From assembly GCF_019097595.1 (NCBI RefSeq), contig NC_080719.1:13008501-13072500 (forward strand): a stretch of DNA of 64,000 nucleotides, written 5' to 3'. Source of the stretch: Hemibagrus wyckioides (taxonomy: Eukaryota > Chordata > Actinopteri > Siluriformes > Bagridae). The translations under genes were made by a program, and so were the position numbers. Under the pieces are notes generated by a model. That model was not told where the DNA came from, did not search any database, and was given only the letters and a program-made list of their open reading frames with translations. This document shows positions 22,645 through 35,061 of the stretch, in pieces; the first letter of the stretch is position 1, and each line of letters opens with the position of its first letter.

Positions 22645-25605
22645 AAAACGTCTTTAATTAAAAAGGCTGATTGGTTAAACTAGAAGAGAAAAAGAAAAGA
22701 AAGATTGATACTCAGCCTGACAACAGAGCCTGTTATACCTTCATAGACTTTTTTTTTTCTTCTTAGGAAATGATTGGGCAGATTCATCAAAAAATAAATA
22801 ATGAATTTGTTATGTAATATATTTTGTATCTATTGTATACATCCTCAGATAAGTCAGATAACTGTTGGTTTGTCTCTCCTGAGGCAACTGTGTTCACTAT
22901 TTTCTAGTCAGAGCCTGTTCTGAACTGCTTAAGATCAAAAGATTCTTTCTTTCTTTCTTTCTTTCTCCTAAAACTTCAGATTTCTCATTTTCTCCTGGCA
23001 ACACTCGTTCAAAGCACCAGGATCTTTAAGGTTTCCTTTTAATAGGTAAGGAATCACAGCTTCATCAGGTGGTCCTGCTTGGAAGCTTCTCTCATAGGAA
23101 AACCCTCTGTTGTCTGTTGAAGTGTTCCACAACCTGAAAGAACAAATGAATCCTTCAGTGCTTTAGATTTAATGTGATTTGTAGGAGATTGGTTCTGTTT
23201 TTGCATAATGGTTCTCTAGTGTGTCAGGATTAGAACACTACAACAGTGTATTCTTTTCAGAAAAGGGTCCCATCCAACAGATAGCTGAACTACACTTTTC
23301 TAAGAACACACACAGGAAATAATGAGAATAGAGGGGGGAAATAAAGGCCTGCTGTTGATTAGTGTGAACTCAGGGCTAGACCTGCATGTTTTTTTTTCTT
23401 CATCACTTTTCTGTTGAAGGCAGTTTCCAGTGAATGCAGCCTTTTTTCTTTCTTTTTTTTTTTACACAAGACTTGTGCTTGATTTCAAAAGAACTCATGT
23501 GAATTAGAGCCCATGTGTGATGTAATTCACATGAACAAAGCAGTATTGCTGAAACTCACTGCATTCATTTTAAATGGCTTAGGATCTTTAGCCTGTCCCT
23601 AGAGCACAACTCTTAGAATCTTACAACAGAGTGTTTTCTATGTGACAGGGTTCTAAGGGGAACCTTTATGAGAAGTGAACAACCTAATTGTGCTAACACA
23701 ATAAAGTGACAAATTCCTCATTCCAGTACAACATTGTTAAAAAATAGTTTTCTGAAATGTTTCTGAAATACTTCTACCTGGAACCCTTCAAGCAGGAAAA
23801 CAGTTTATAAGGCCATATACATGTGCAGAGGTGCCAACATTTAGGGTTTAGCATTTATGTAGTAAATATTTTTTTTAGATATTTTTCTAAACGTTTTGTT
23901 TTTCATCCGTTACAGCTTAAGCATCCAGTTCAGGAGAAGCCTCATGAATGAGATCACAACCTGCATGTGATGGATTTCAGAAAAACAAAGCAATATCACT
24001 GGAAAATTCATGCATGCACGTATAAAAATGGTTACCTCTGTAAGGATTTGATTTTGTCCCTGCAGGGCAACACTGGACGGATCTACTGTATGTTTGTGTC
24101 TCTACCTCACTGATAAAGTGCTGATATTAAACATGCATATAAGAAAGCATATGATGATCTCTCTTTGCATAACTTTTGTATTTATTATGTAACATTCACA
24201 CTGAAGTGCAGATAACTTCCTGTATCAAGAAGTAACATGTTTTGATATGAAAATGGTTATGACGGTTTAATGCATTAGTCATCTGCTGACTAATTTTTGA
24301 ACATGTACGTTTTCATGGTCCAGTAATGTAACCTTAACCTTTTAACTTTCTAATTCAGTTATAGTGCACCTTTTATATCCTTTTATCTTTTACAGTGGCC
24401 ATCATTAGTATTTAGGGTTTAGTTTTAAGTTTTAAAGTTACCATACATGCTCTTTTCTTGGTTCAAGATACTCACTAAAGGTCCTAAAGGTGTACCACCC
24501 CATTGACTAGAAAAAGTACAGTTTAGTACCCTAGTCCTTAAAGGCAAGCTTATCAGCAGCACACTCAATTCCCAAATGACTGCAATCTCTTTCAAGAGGT
24601 CATGGATGTAATGAATGGAGCTCACTTCAACCTCTCCAACCTCCTTCATTACCCCTGGAGTGACCGTAGGTAAATCCAACCCATCAGTGACCCCCCCTCT
24701 CCTACCCTTGTCCGCCTTTGTCTGATAACATCAGACCCCCCTGCTATCAGAGTCCGAGACCCTCCAAGCCACTCAGCTACATCATGGCCTCGATCCACAA
24801 AGCAGCCCTGCAGACACGCTGGAGACAGCTCCCTAAAGACACCTCCATCCAACACAGGCCTGCTTTTATGAAGCTAATTAGGCCGCAGAGCATAACGAGG
24901 CTCTGGGCAGGAAAAGTGCACCCAGCTGCTTATAAATGCCGAGCTGTGGATTAGAAACAATCTGCACGCCATCAGCTACTCCACACATATAATCACAATT
25001 TAATCTCCTGAAAATGGGGAATGAAAGAAAAGAGTGATTGCAGAACGCTTTAACAAACAAACACACGAGAGCAGATATAATTACAACACAATTGATTTCA
25101 ATAAAAAGTCTTTCAGAGACAATAATGGAGCTACTATACGTGTACATGCACCAAAACGGGATCTTTTTTTTCTCTCCATCAAATCTATACATCTTTGTAT
25201 TTAAGGACTATTTTACTATTCTTGTCCAATCTCAGATTGTAATGGAACTCGGAATAAAAAGATTTTTCAGTTCGCGTAATCCATTTTCTTTTTTTGGGGG
25301 GGGGGAACTCAAGAGAATTAAACTTACAAGTTAAACAAAATGCTAATAGAGAGGGTTCCAAATCTTTTAACTGACAGAGTAAGCCACACATTAAACTATA
25401 CTACTTGGAAAACATTTATTAAAACTATGCTGTAAGAATTCTGTGCCACATAAAACCTACAATTTATATTCTTCTGTTATATCTATGGTTACAACTACAG
25501 CTCTGTTCTCAGTGTCTCTGTAAGACACTCTTGACATTTTATGTTCATTTGAAATGTTTAACACGTGTATATTGATTTAATTCGGAAGAGAAAACATGAC
25601 ACGAT
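22645..25605. other. Mostly unique sequence
   Basis: A (TTCT)n tract lies at 22944-22966, a 12-bp-arm hairpin at 23495-23534, and a T9G10 run at 25287-25305. 24420-24545 resembles a common fish palindromic repeat, but no second copy is present. No gene recognised. Confidence 0.5.
24820..25130. promoter_or_regulatory. Candidate conserved non-coding element
   Basis: Repeat-free segment with homeodomain-type cores: gctaattaggc near 24873 and ataattac near 25078. Base composition is more even than in neighbouring repeats. This is only a motif-level impression; cross-species alignment is needed. Confidence 0.2.
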
Positions 25606-25609
25606 GGGT

Positions 25610-25860
25610 GCTGGTAGAAAAATAATCAATGATGGGAGTTACTTTTACCACCTCCAGGATGATTATTTTCCTACAATTACAAATTCCAACGTGTTTTGTT
25701 CCTCTTATACTGAAGCTGTTTGACATTAATTAAAATGTTTTATTTATTAATGAAAGACACATTTTTATCTATAAACGCTTACATTAAATTTTCTAGAATG
25801 CCTGCAACTCAAGTTAGTTTCTGTTATCACTTGCATTGAAGCGTCTGTGTACATGTTGCT
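25610..25860 (-). repeat. Interspersed repeat family A, copy 11
   Basis: Contains gagttacttttaccacctcc, gattattttcctacaattac, ttttgttcctcttatactga and aatgcctgcaactcaagtta, in family order but diverged. Confidence 0.75.
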
Positions 25861-25864
25861 GAGA

Positions 25865-26950
25865 AAGAGTTATTTCTGTAGAAATGTTGCTGTATTAGAA
25901 GAAGTGCACTAAACCAGTCTGTACTACTGTCAGAGCTCAGTTTATGGGAAATCAATCACCTTGGGATTACACTACAAGTTTCAGTATTTTTTGTCTGGGA
26001 TTGAATCTAAAAAGCTTTACAAATTGTAATTTGTAGGTTGTCATTGCTCATTCTTTAATAACTGCAGCACCTGCATGAACAGCCTTAAATAAAATATAAA
26101 TATAGTAAAATCTAAGTCCTCATACTCTCATTACTCTGACCCTTAGTGCTGGATGAAGATCAAACCAAACAGGAGCAGACATTTTAATGCTGTCATGGAT
26201 TAATGCTTTAATGAGTTTCCTTTTGTATCAAACCCAAGTCTCTCTCCTCATTGACCTCTCAGAAGCTCCTCCACCATCTCTTCTGCATACAGTTCCTCTT
26301 ATTCATTCTCAGACATGAGTATCACAACTGCATTGTGGCTATTTCATCATTGTCTTTTCAGCTTAGAGAGACAAAATAGCTAAGCAAACATGTAACACCT
26401 CAATGTGGGAACAATGTGGGAGCAAGCAAAAATGACAAACACGCATAGTTTACCTCATACATCTTAATCATGCAGAAAGTGCAGGAGAATAATGTTTCCC
26501 TTATAGATCCATACACACGCTACATCTGTTCAGAAGTATGAGACAGAGACACAGAGGCAGACACACAGGTGCATCCCAGCTGCTCGAGTGAAATTCCTCC
26601 AGCTACTAACAATAGTGCTTATTTTGATCACCGTGAATGGAATTACTCGTTTTAGATTTGGCCTACTGAGCTGAAAAAGAAAAGCCCTCCATTTTTTTGT
26701 GTCACCCTACAGGAATGCCATTGTCCTTTTCTCTGTGTGGGATCTGAAGACATTCAGCTGCTGTCTGCATCAGCGTGGAGTTGTACGAGTGTGAAAATCC
26801 ATTGTTGTATCTTTTACACATATCCTGTCGAGCATTATGTCACAGTGCTGGAATTTGTACAATGAATTGTTCAGAAAAGCAGAAAATCCAAAATGTTGCT
26901 CTATTGGAAAGGCAACTACAAGTAACATATTGTACTGTACATTACATTAT
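25865..26950. other. Unassigned sequence
   Basis: No gene, repeat or strong motif recognised. Confidence 0.5.
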
Positions 26951-26954
26951 ACCA

Positions 26955-27720
26955 GGCCACTGCTGAATTCTGGATTCTGATTGGTCAGAAGGTTCTGATT
27001 CATTGTTCTAGAACAGAAGTGCAGCTGCAAATCACAGGTTTATATTAATGCCCGCTGAAGAAGAAGCCTTTATTATTGTAACATATACATTACAGCACCG
27101 TGAAATTCTATCTTTGCATATCCCAAATTTGGAGGTTGGGGTCAGAGCACAGGGTGGCCATGATACACTGCCCCTGGAGAGGAGAAGGTTAAGGGCCTTT
27201 CTCATGGGCCCAACAGTGGCAGTGACTTAAAGGAATCAAGAATCCAGGGCTATAACCACTCAAGCTATCACTTGCTGATACTATAGTAAAAGGTCATTCA
27301 CAGGAGGACAGTACAGTGGACAAAATTGATATTCAGTGGATTAAAATGGACAGTCTTTTATATTGTGGTGTGATAAGTTTTAATAGGTGTTTATTAAGCA
27401 TTTATGGAAGGAGTCTCCAGTGTCAGAGCTTTGTAACAATAAAGCTTTAAAAGCAGTAAAAGTTTTCTAACATTTAGGACACATGAGTTTATACTTATTA
27501 ACTTCAAAAGAGAGAGAGAAAAAAAAACACTTGTGAGGGAACAGGACCAATACTATTGCGCTAACATTAAACTTGTAAATGTTAAAGCTGTATTAGTGGA
27601 AAATTGCTAAAACATTTCATTATTATTATTACTGGAAAAGATTTCAGTTTCAGGATGGTAGCTATTACTGCACTTCATTATACCTGACAGAATCCCACCA
27701 TGTGCTTCATTCCTTATAAA
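26955..27720 (+). repeat. Interspersed repeat family A, copy 12, interrupted by a SINE
   Basis: The proximal end is well preserved: ctgctgaattctggattctg, attggtcagaaggttctgat, cagctgcaaatcacagg and tttatattaatg, ending near 27050. After the SINE it resumes with actatagtaa and gtttattaagcatttatgga, then aaggagtctccagtgtcaga. This copy defines the proximal terminus of the family. Confidence 0.88.
27054..27278 (-). repeat. tRNA-derived SINE, type S2, nested in family A
   Basis: Read on the minus strand it has a tRNA-like head (gcttgagtggttatagc), the body motif gggcccatgagaaaggccct, and a tail ending in aataataaaggcttcttctt. The same body is at 45708-45950, 37418-37612 and 58672-58882. GCTGA at 27054-27058 and 27274-27278 may be a short target-site duplication. 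Confidence 0.75.
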
Positions 27721-30700
27721 ACACATAGCTAGCCAGCTGCTAATAAGAGATTTAGGATTTCACTTGTTAAAATCATGAATTGTATGTGATTTATTTTGTA
27801 AAAGACAACATAATAATATTATCACAACAACCAGATTTTTATTATCACCAACAGCACTTAAAATGGCTAGCAAAAATTTGTAGCTAAAAGTTTACAACAA
27901 AGTTTGATATTGTGTTGCTGATATAATGAATGCAACGGAAATACAAACTTTTCAAAATCAGAATTAGCCATGTAAAAGGTGCTGACGTTTTTGAGTACAG
28001 GGTTACATTATCATATAAAATCAGAATGATTATTCATCTGTGGTGGACTGGAATGGACCCATTCCAGGATGTATAAAGCATTCAGGAAAAAGACGCATTA
28101 AAAACCTGAATGAAACGATATTTTAATATATGTGCAAGCTCAGTGTAAGAGCAGCACTGTAAAGAGCTTTCCTACAGGGACTGAATGCCATGGCTAAGAT
28201 GAATAGTGTCTGGCTTAATAGTGGAGCAAATTACAATCTGAAAGGTGTGTGGCAGAACTCATAACACTGACTTTTCCTGCTCTTGATGGTTGCTGGCAGC
28301 GAGTGCCAGGTCGTTTTGGCTCTTGGTGTCGGTTTGCGCTGCTGCCTGTGTGTGGTCTGCGGATGATGTTCAAACACTCCCAGCTGCGCTTGTCCTCTTG
28401 GGCTTGTTCTCGTTTCCGGGCACGGGGAGTCGTTCTGGCCACTCAGCCTTGCAATATTTCATCATCCTTCCTCAGAAATGGGGGGATTTTCTGACCACAC
28501 CATCACTGTTATGTTGGGAATATTTATCCTTTTTGTAATGCCATGATGATTGCCAGCTTCTTTTTTTTAAAAAAAGAAAAACCTTGAACAGACTCCTGGA
28601 AGGTTTGTGCAGTAGTGTTGTACCTGTAGGTGTTACCCACGGATGTATCTTGGATTTTGTCTGTTTCCTGTCATATGTTTGCGTGACAGTAATTTCCTGG
28701 CTGTTTTCCTGATTCATGATTGAACTGAGCTCACGACAGTGACGATGGCAATGGGCTGCCACTTCCTGTCCAGGTTTTTTTTTTTTTTGGAAGGTTTGAA
28801 TCCTTGACTCTTAACACAGGATGCTGATCAGGATAGTTTCATATACTGAATAAACTAAGCACACATACTCCATTCTACAGATCAGAGTCCAACTTTAATG
28901 AACAGAGTTGGAAACAACCAGCAGTGGCTTTTTTTAGACAAATTTGTACATCATGAAACAGCTGGACTGTGTGAGGGCTTCATGAAAGCTTTATGGATTT
29001 TCGTTCTCATCATGAGTTCATGCATCACCTCGCAACTGGAGATGAAGCACTGAGCACTCTTTCCTGCCGTGCCCGCTTAAAACCTTTCTCCTCCATTTCC
29101 CAAGAGCTGCATAGGACTTAAATCAAATCCACATGAGCCTGCATGTGTGTGATTGCGACATGTGATTAATTACCATCAGGAAATGTATAGTGCACTTCAC
29201 TGCTCTATTTGTACAGGCAGAAGTGGCGTACCTCCAGAGCATAAAAAAGAGGCATGTTTCATGGTTGCCAGGCAAAGAGAGATCCAAACAGAGACGTGCG
29301 ATTTGATACACACTTAATTTCCTCCAGCTCACAGCTCTCTCTAGATGAGGGGCGCCCTCGCAAGCCATATCCCCCTCGAGAGGACAGGCGGGGCTGCGAG
29401 TCTTTTCCAGGGTATTTTCCAGCCGTCCATATTGAGTTGGCGACGCAACAGACACACAGACAGCAAATGAATTTTGAGCTTGTTACAGGCCAGAATGTTA
29501 GGATTTCTGTCTCCCAAACCACAGGGAAAACTACTCCAGCAGATAAACAAAGTAAAACGGGGTGAAGATTCCCGCCTGACGGACGTCAGTGGTGTTTATG
29601 AGTGTGTATGTGTGTGTGTGCTTACGTGTCTGCGTGTGTGGGTGTTCGCATTAAGTGTCATCTAGTGATGACGTTGGACTGGAGCTGAGCCTGAGTCTGA
29701 CACACAGCTCAGAGCTGGAGGCTAAAGGTCAAGCAAGAGGCCTCATAAAAGTATTTATCACCTTGAATAAAGGCAGATGTAGGTGGTAGGTGGTGGATGG
29801 AAATGATACCAAACACACCTGGCATCCACCTGGTAGTGCCACAGCTTCCTTTTCATTCTAATACATTAGGGAGCAAAAATCTGTGCTCTGTTTTTTCCAG
29901 CTCTCACTGCTTGCACCAATCAAGCATGCTTACATGAATAATAGGCCAGATGTGTTTTTTCATTCTCTCCCAATATGCTACCAAATTCCCGCCCACTAAC
30001 TAGCTATAACATGACATTAAACCTACCAATCAGAGAGGGTGAGGGAAAATGCCTGCTTCCAAAACACATGAAGTTTTCTGGCAATGTTACTCAAACTGCA
30101 TTATATGAGGAAGTGCTAACCATCCTCTTCCACATGCATGAGCTCTCAGATGTCCATGATTAGTTCTGCTCTGATTTACAGGAGATAGCATCACCATCCC
30201 TCTCACCCAGAGATCAGCACAGATTTTGGCGTCCTGGACCTCGTCCTGTAGCATTGTTGAAATATTATGAATGATGTTCTGTTGTGCCACTTAGTAACCT
30301 CAATGTTTGACTTTTGTATCATATAGATAATAGTGTTAATCCTTTAACTGAAAATATCCTTTAATGTATTTCCTGAGACACCGAGGAAATAACAGAGCAG
30401 AGCTCTCATCACATATGTGTTGTAGGAACTGCTGACATCTTGATCACATCTTTCTCTCCTTCTGTCTCAGTAAGCTAATTCATTTGGATTTACAAGACCA
30501 GAATATGATCCCCAGAAACAGACTGATACCATAAAGCAGGGTCTGTGAGGCACAGCTAGAGGCATAGCTAAGTTTCTGTGAGGCATAGGCTTTTTTTTTT
30601 TTTTTTTACAGTGATGGAGATATATTCCCTCACTACTAACACTATTATATATAACTAATAAAATTCTATAGTTATGAGCTGGCTTGACTGGTAACTTGAA

Positions 30701-31399
30701 TTGAATGGGTTTAATTCAAACGTCAAAAAATGATCAAATAATGGCAGAAGGTCAGCTTGGAGTGTTCTAAGTTATAATATGTTCTGTCAGTGGAAAGTTC
30801 AGGGATAAAAGACTCTATGCCTCAAATAAATAAGCAGAATATTATTGCACTGAATAAAATATTGAATATTTGAAGAGTTTAATTGTTAAATACGTCTGCA
30901 CTGAGAACGGGGCATGGAATTTATTTGACAGTTTAAGTAGTCCCTGAGTCCAAAACCTTTGAGAATTTCTGCACTGGACTTTACTATACATATGAATCAC
31001 ACTGACTCTTAGTTTTCAATGTGAGGATGAGACTCTGGTATTAGAATATTTTTAGAGTAAACCTGAGGCTAGATGAAGGTTTGCACGCCTAATTCAGAAT
31101 GAGAATTCATCTTATGACAGATGTTTTATCTGAAATGGCACATGACTACTTTTCATTGTGTCTGCACATGCCATACTGAATTTCTCCAGCTCTGATTGCT
31201 AATCAAAGTGCCATCCAAGAAAAACGACTAACAAAGAAGAGCTCTGAAGCCATTAAATCTGCACACGGCCATCAGCTGGTTGATTTCCAAACCAAAATGC
31301 ATTCTGGCTGCCTCGCTAAGTCTTTAAAAACACGTCTCCTCACACTCCCGCGCTGTTTAGGTCTTTAAGCCCACAGGCCTTGACGCACATCTCGAAACA

Positions 31400-31680
31400 G
31401 ATCGACATAGCTCACTTGCTTTGTAATAGATGTTTAACAACCCTTGTGTCCAAGCCGGCTCTCTTCCAGGAATACAATCGTACTTTCTGGTGGAGGAATC
31501 ATTCCTTTTTCCCCAAAGCTGGAATGTATTGTTCCTCTATATGAGGCCCAAGGGAGAAATGGAGGATTATGGGAATATTTCTATAAACAATTACAGCCAA
31601 TGTGTCGAACTGGGCCAGCTATATTTTGACCCCTTGTTTCATGGATGACGTGAGATATTAATAAAAACCAGAGACACTCA
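31400..31680. promoter_or_regulatory. Candidate conserved non-coding element
   Basis: Contains ggaatgtattgttc (a TEAD-like GGAATG next to a SOX-like ATTGTT) and ataaacaattacagccaat (forkhead-, homeodomain- and CCAAT-like cores) in repeat-free DNA. Function is inferred from motif density only. Confidence 0.2.
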
Positions 31681-32439
31681 ACATTGGTGCACCATTCAGG
31701 ATTGTTTTCAGGTGCTCTGTTTTGGTCTCTCAAATTCTGAAGCATTACAGTACACTGATATTCATTACTTTACAATTACTATTGTGTTATATGGCAGTGG
31801 AACTGAATGTAGATGGCAATCTTAAACCATAGCTCAATCAGTGTTAAAGTCAGTGACAAATTTTTTAAACTAGCTAACTACTGATCACAATCCTTCCAGC
31901 TGTTTGTTCAGCCATGCACTTCTTTATTGTTCATTTTTAACTCAACATTTACATTTACAATGTGCGTTATTCCACTTGTAATCATTTCCATTGTCTTTAT
32001 ATTATGACTCATCCCTAACACTACTTCAATTTGTCAGCGTAGAAATTTGTAAATGTGTAAATAGTTTGTAAGCCTGTTATAACAAAGACGACTTCTTTCT
32101 AAAAGAAACACCGTAGGTTATCTATTATTATCTTTTCTAATAAAACTTCAATTTGAATCTTTGTAGAAAATGTTCCCTTGTTATTTGGATATGCTAATGA
32201 TCGTGGAGGTTCACTGAATATTCAAATGAATCTGTATCACCTGATACGTTCAGCAACTTTCCCTGGTTCAATTTTTTATTTTCAATAACAAACAAGTGTA
32301 AAACTGTCGGCTTCAGGCCTCTCAGGTCTGAACAGCATCATGAGCACTGGTTTGCAATAGTGGATAGTTGCTGTAATAAGCCCATTTCCATAATCTCTTG
32401 GTACTGTTTGTTGTCTGTTTTGCTTAGGGTTTAAGGATA

Positions 32440-32600
32440 ACGCTAAGTGATCGCAAGCAGCTCCAAGGCAATTACAATTTTGAGCTTAAGCAGCTCAAAA
32501 GAGCCTGAAGGCGAGATTTGGCCTGCACTTCGTCTTGCATGTGCAAGGTCATGACAACACTAATTGCCATACTCCCACCCACAGAGGCTTACTGTATAGC
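32440..32600. promoter_or_regulatory. Candidate cis-regulatory element with nuclear-receptor half site
   Basis: CAAGGTCA at 32544-32551 matches an extended monomeric nuclear-receptor site of the ERR/NR5A/NR4A type. GGCAATTA at 32467-32474 and its exact reverse complement TAATTGCC at 32561-32568 flank it as paired homeodomain-type cores. Occupancy is unknown. Confidence 0.25.
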
Positions 32601-33243
32601 ATCCTGCGCAATGCCGCACACGTCTGCAGGTAAAATGAAAAATGCTGAAATTCCACTGCTCTTTATTGTATAATCAATTTAAATGAACAATGAACGACTG
32701 CTAGTCTATATAGTCACATGACTAGTTGATGTTAAACAGGAAGAGTGTTTCAAATATTTGAATATTGAATGTTCTTCATTTGGTGAGGACTACATGCATT
32801 TCTGACAGGTGACTGTACAAACCTTTGTTATTCATAGCAGAATGAGTTTAGCTTTAATTTTATCTAAAACAAACGCTCTTACATAGTTGGGAAGAGGCTT
32901 TATCTGTAGAAGTAAAGATTTTTCCAGCTTGAATATTTTTCCTTATTTAACCGGAAAAGTTACGCTATCAAAAAAAACCCCATAATATATTCAATATTCA
33001 TTTTTACACTCCCTAGAGGTGCAACAGAAGCATATTTGTGAGAGCACTTCTTTGGCCTGAAGTCCAGTTGAGGTAACTCGGCTGTGCTCTCTGGGTGGGA
33101 GTGGAATACTCTCTCCCCTGTCAATCATGGAGACACTAGACAATTACTACTACAACTACTACTACTACTAATAATAATGTTCATATTGGAATTACCTGGA
33201 CACCCTTGTTCATTCTGTGGGATGGTAGTAAAACCTGACTGCT

Positions 33244-33340
33244 GATCATTCAAAGTCAAAGTCAAAGAAGCTTTATTGTCACTTCAACCATATATGCAGT
33301 ACACAGTGAAGTGAAACAACGTTCCTCCTAGACCAACTAT
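33244..33340 (-). repeat. Retroposon 3'-end fragment, family B, copy 2
   Basis: Starts with a (AAAGTC)3-like run, then aagaagctttattgtcactt, caaccatatatg and cagtacacagtgaagtgaaa. Shares these blocks with 10524-10605. On the minus strand it ends in caataaagcttc and TTTGAC repeats. Confidence 0.65.
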
Positions 33341-33611
33341 ATTTCCTCTGTTTTCACTTTTGGGGAACATTTACACCTAGGACAGATTTAGTATCTAAAT
33401 AAGGGGTTCTAAACTCTACAGTAACTGGAGCTCAGGATCCAACCAGAAACCATGAAGACATCCAAACTTTAAACTGGGCTTATTTTCATTTTCCCAGAAA
33501 CAATGAAAAAGTTCAGCAACTTATTTAATGTTAAGTTTTTATTTTGGGAATTAATCTTTTGGGATTGCATAACGTTTTCATATTTTTTTGGCTAGGTTTA
33601 TTAGTGCAAAA

Positions 33612-33730
33612 GGTAATTTCCTGGACATTCTTGTTTATTCTTAACACAGAGTTACAGCAGTTCATGCATGCAGAGCCTCGGGTAAAAGATCCCTTCACAC
33701 ACATAGTGTTTGCTTCACATATTTAAAGAG
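33612..33730 (+). repeat. Interspersed repeat family F, copy 1
   Basis: Blocks in order: cctggacattcttgtttatt, cacagagttacagcag, tcatgcatgcagagcc, gtaaaagatccc and tgtttgcttcacatatttaa. The same order is seen at 33931-34043 and 41541-41663. Confidence 0.7.
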
Positions 33731-33930
33731 AACAGTGTGCACTTTGGGGTTTAAACACCTGTGGCAGGACGTTTTAGTGGAAAGTTCAGAATAATGATCC
33801 TTCATAATATGAAACTCATGCATGACCCCTCAGCACTCAGGAAATTATTTTATATCTTTAAACAAGTATTTTTTATTGAATTATTATTGATTTACTTATT
33901 TTTTTTTCCCACAAAACCCATGGTCATATA

Positions 33931-34043
33931 GTAAATACCTGGATGTCTTTGTTTATTCTTTATGCATATTTACAGAAGATCATGCATGAATAGCCTGGAG
34001 TAAAATATCCATAGCCATATTTGCTTTGTGTGTTTATAGAGAA
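33931..34043 (+). repeat. Interspersed repeat family F, copy 2
   Basis: Blocks: cctggatgtctttgtttatt, tttacagaagatcatgcatg, aatagcctggagtaaaat and tttgctttgtgtgtttatag. It lies about 300 bp downstream of copy 1 in the same orientation, so it may be a local tandem duplication. Confidence 0.7.
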
Positions 34044-34049
34044 ACATTA

Positions 34050-34675
34050 TTGGGATTTAATATGGATGAAGCAGGGCACTGTGTGACAAAACCAGGATAA
34101 ACCCCGCTCTTTGCCTCATTTACCATAAACTGATGGTGGATGGAGCTCATGGCCTGGTGGTGCTGTGGATTGTTTGGCTTTAGGCAAGACAATGAATAGT
34201 GTCAATTTAAATTAGTCACTCTTCACCTGGAGATTGCTTATATTCTTACATGTTTAAAGTGGAATTTTGTATTATTATTTATACAAATGCTTCCTCTAAA
34301 TTTTACTGTGAGGTATGAATGTGTTTTAAACAGATACATGTAGAGATATGAAGATGAGAAGGACTATTCTAGCCAGAAAGGTTATCAGGTCGAAAAGGTC
34401 TGCATTAGAACTGGCATCATGTGACATAAACTTGTGCAAGCAGGAAGTTATTTTTTATTTTCATGCAGACTCAGTTCAAGTGGTCAGACCTGAAACTCAT
34501 TCATCTTTAGTAACTGCCTGGTCCAGGATAAGGTAGTTTAAATTAGGGTACTAGCTTGTTCATTTTGGGGGAAATAGAACAAACATTTCTTAGAAAATAT
34601 CACAAGCAAGTATCGCTCACATTTCTAACGACCTTTTTTCTGGTGTTTCCAGAGGTATAGTTGTAGGGTGCACAT
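34050..34675. other. Unassigned sequence
   Basis: No gene or repeat recognised. Confidence 0.5.
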
Positions 34676-34679
34676 GTCA

Positions 34680-35010
34680 CCTTCATTTGTGTGTGTTTTC
34701 TTATTTGCAACTTTCCTTCATTTGCATGTATTGTCTGTATTTGCACAATTTTCCTGCATTTGTCTGTGTTCCTGCGTTTCATCTGTTTCTTGCATTCGCA
34801 TGTGTTTCTTTCATTCACACATTTTTTTGCATTTGCCCATGTTTCCTGCATTTGCAAGTTTACTGAATTTGCATATTCTTTCTGCTTTCGCACCATTTTT
34901 CAGGATTCGTATGTGTTTTCTGCTTTTGCACGTGCTTCTTGTTTGTGTTTCCCGCATTTGCTTGTCTATTCTGCATTTTCTACATATGAGCATGTTTACT
35001 GCATTTGTGA
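34680..35010. repeat. Degenerate minisatellite, period about 18-19 bp
   Basis: About 17 diverged units of the type catttgcatgtgtttcctg follow each other head to tail. Examples are cattcgcatgtgtttcttt, catttgcccatgtttcctg, aatttgcatattctttctg and gattcgtatgtgttttctg. The repetition keeps several frames open on both strands (up to about 127 codons), which should not be read as coding. Confidence 0.88.
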
Positions 35011-35061
35011 TTAAGAATATTTATAACATATATCAACATATATTCCCCTGACTCTGTGGGG

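Larger units (their letters stand above)
27725..33240. other. Longest repeat-poor stretch
   Basis: No gene is recognised. The multiple overlapping short frames at 28215-28762 and 29123-29665 lack family resemblance. A poly-T run lies at 30590-30607 and an ACT/AAT tract at 33149-33178. Three segments (29250-29610, 31230-31680, 32340-32640) look like non-repetitive, motif-rich DNA and are candidate conserved non-coding elements. Confidence 0.5.

Noticed and set aside
24045..24115. Possible terminal exon after the acceptor ending at 24065
   Set aside because: Only 15 codons to a stop; such matches are expected by chance.
24420..24545. Possible common palindromic MITE (ggtcctaaaggtgtaccacc)
   Set aside because: Single copy and no inverted arms visible; resemblance is only from memory.
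28215..28540. Overlapping frames on both strands of about 75-82 codons
   Set aside because: Local G+C rise lengthens frames by chance; no homology recognised in any frame.
29123..29665. Cluster of overlapping short frames
   Set aside because: Several frames on both strands are equally open, which argues for composition rather than coding. It could still be a conserved non-coding element.
34600..35051. Frames of 98-127 codons on both strands
   Set aside because: Fully explained by the 18-19 bp minisatellite.
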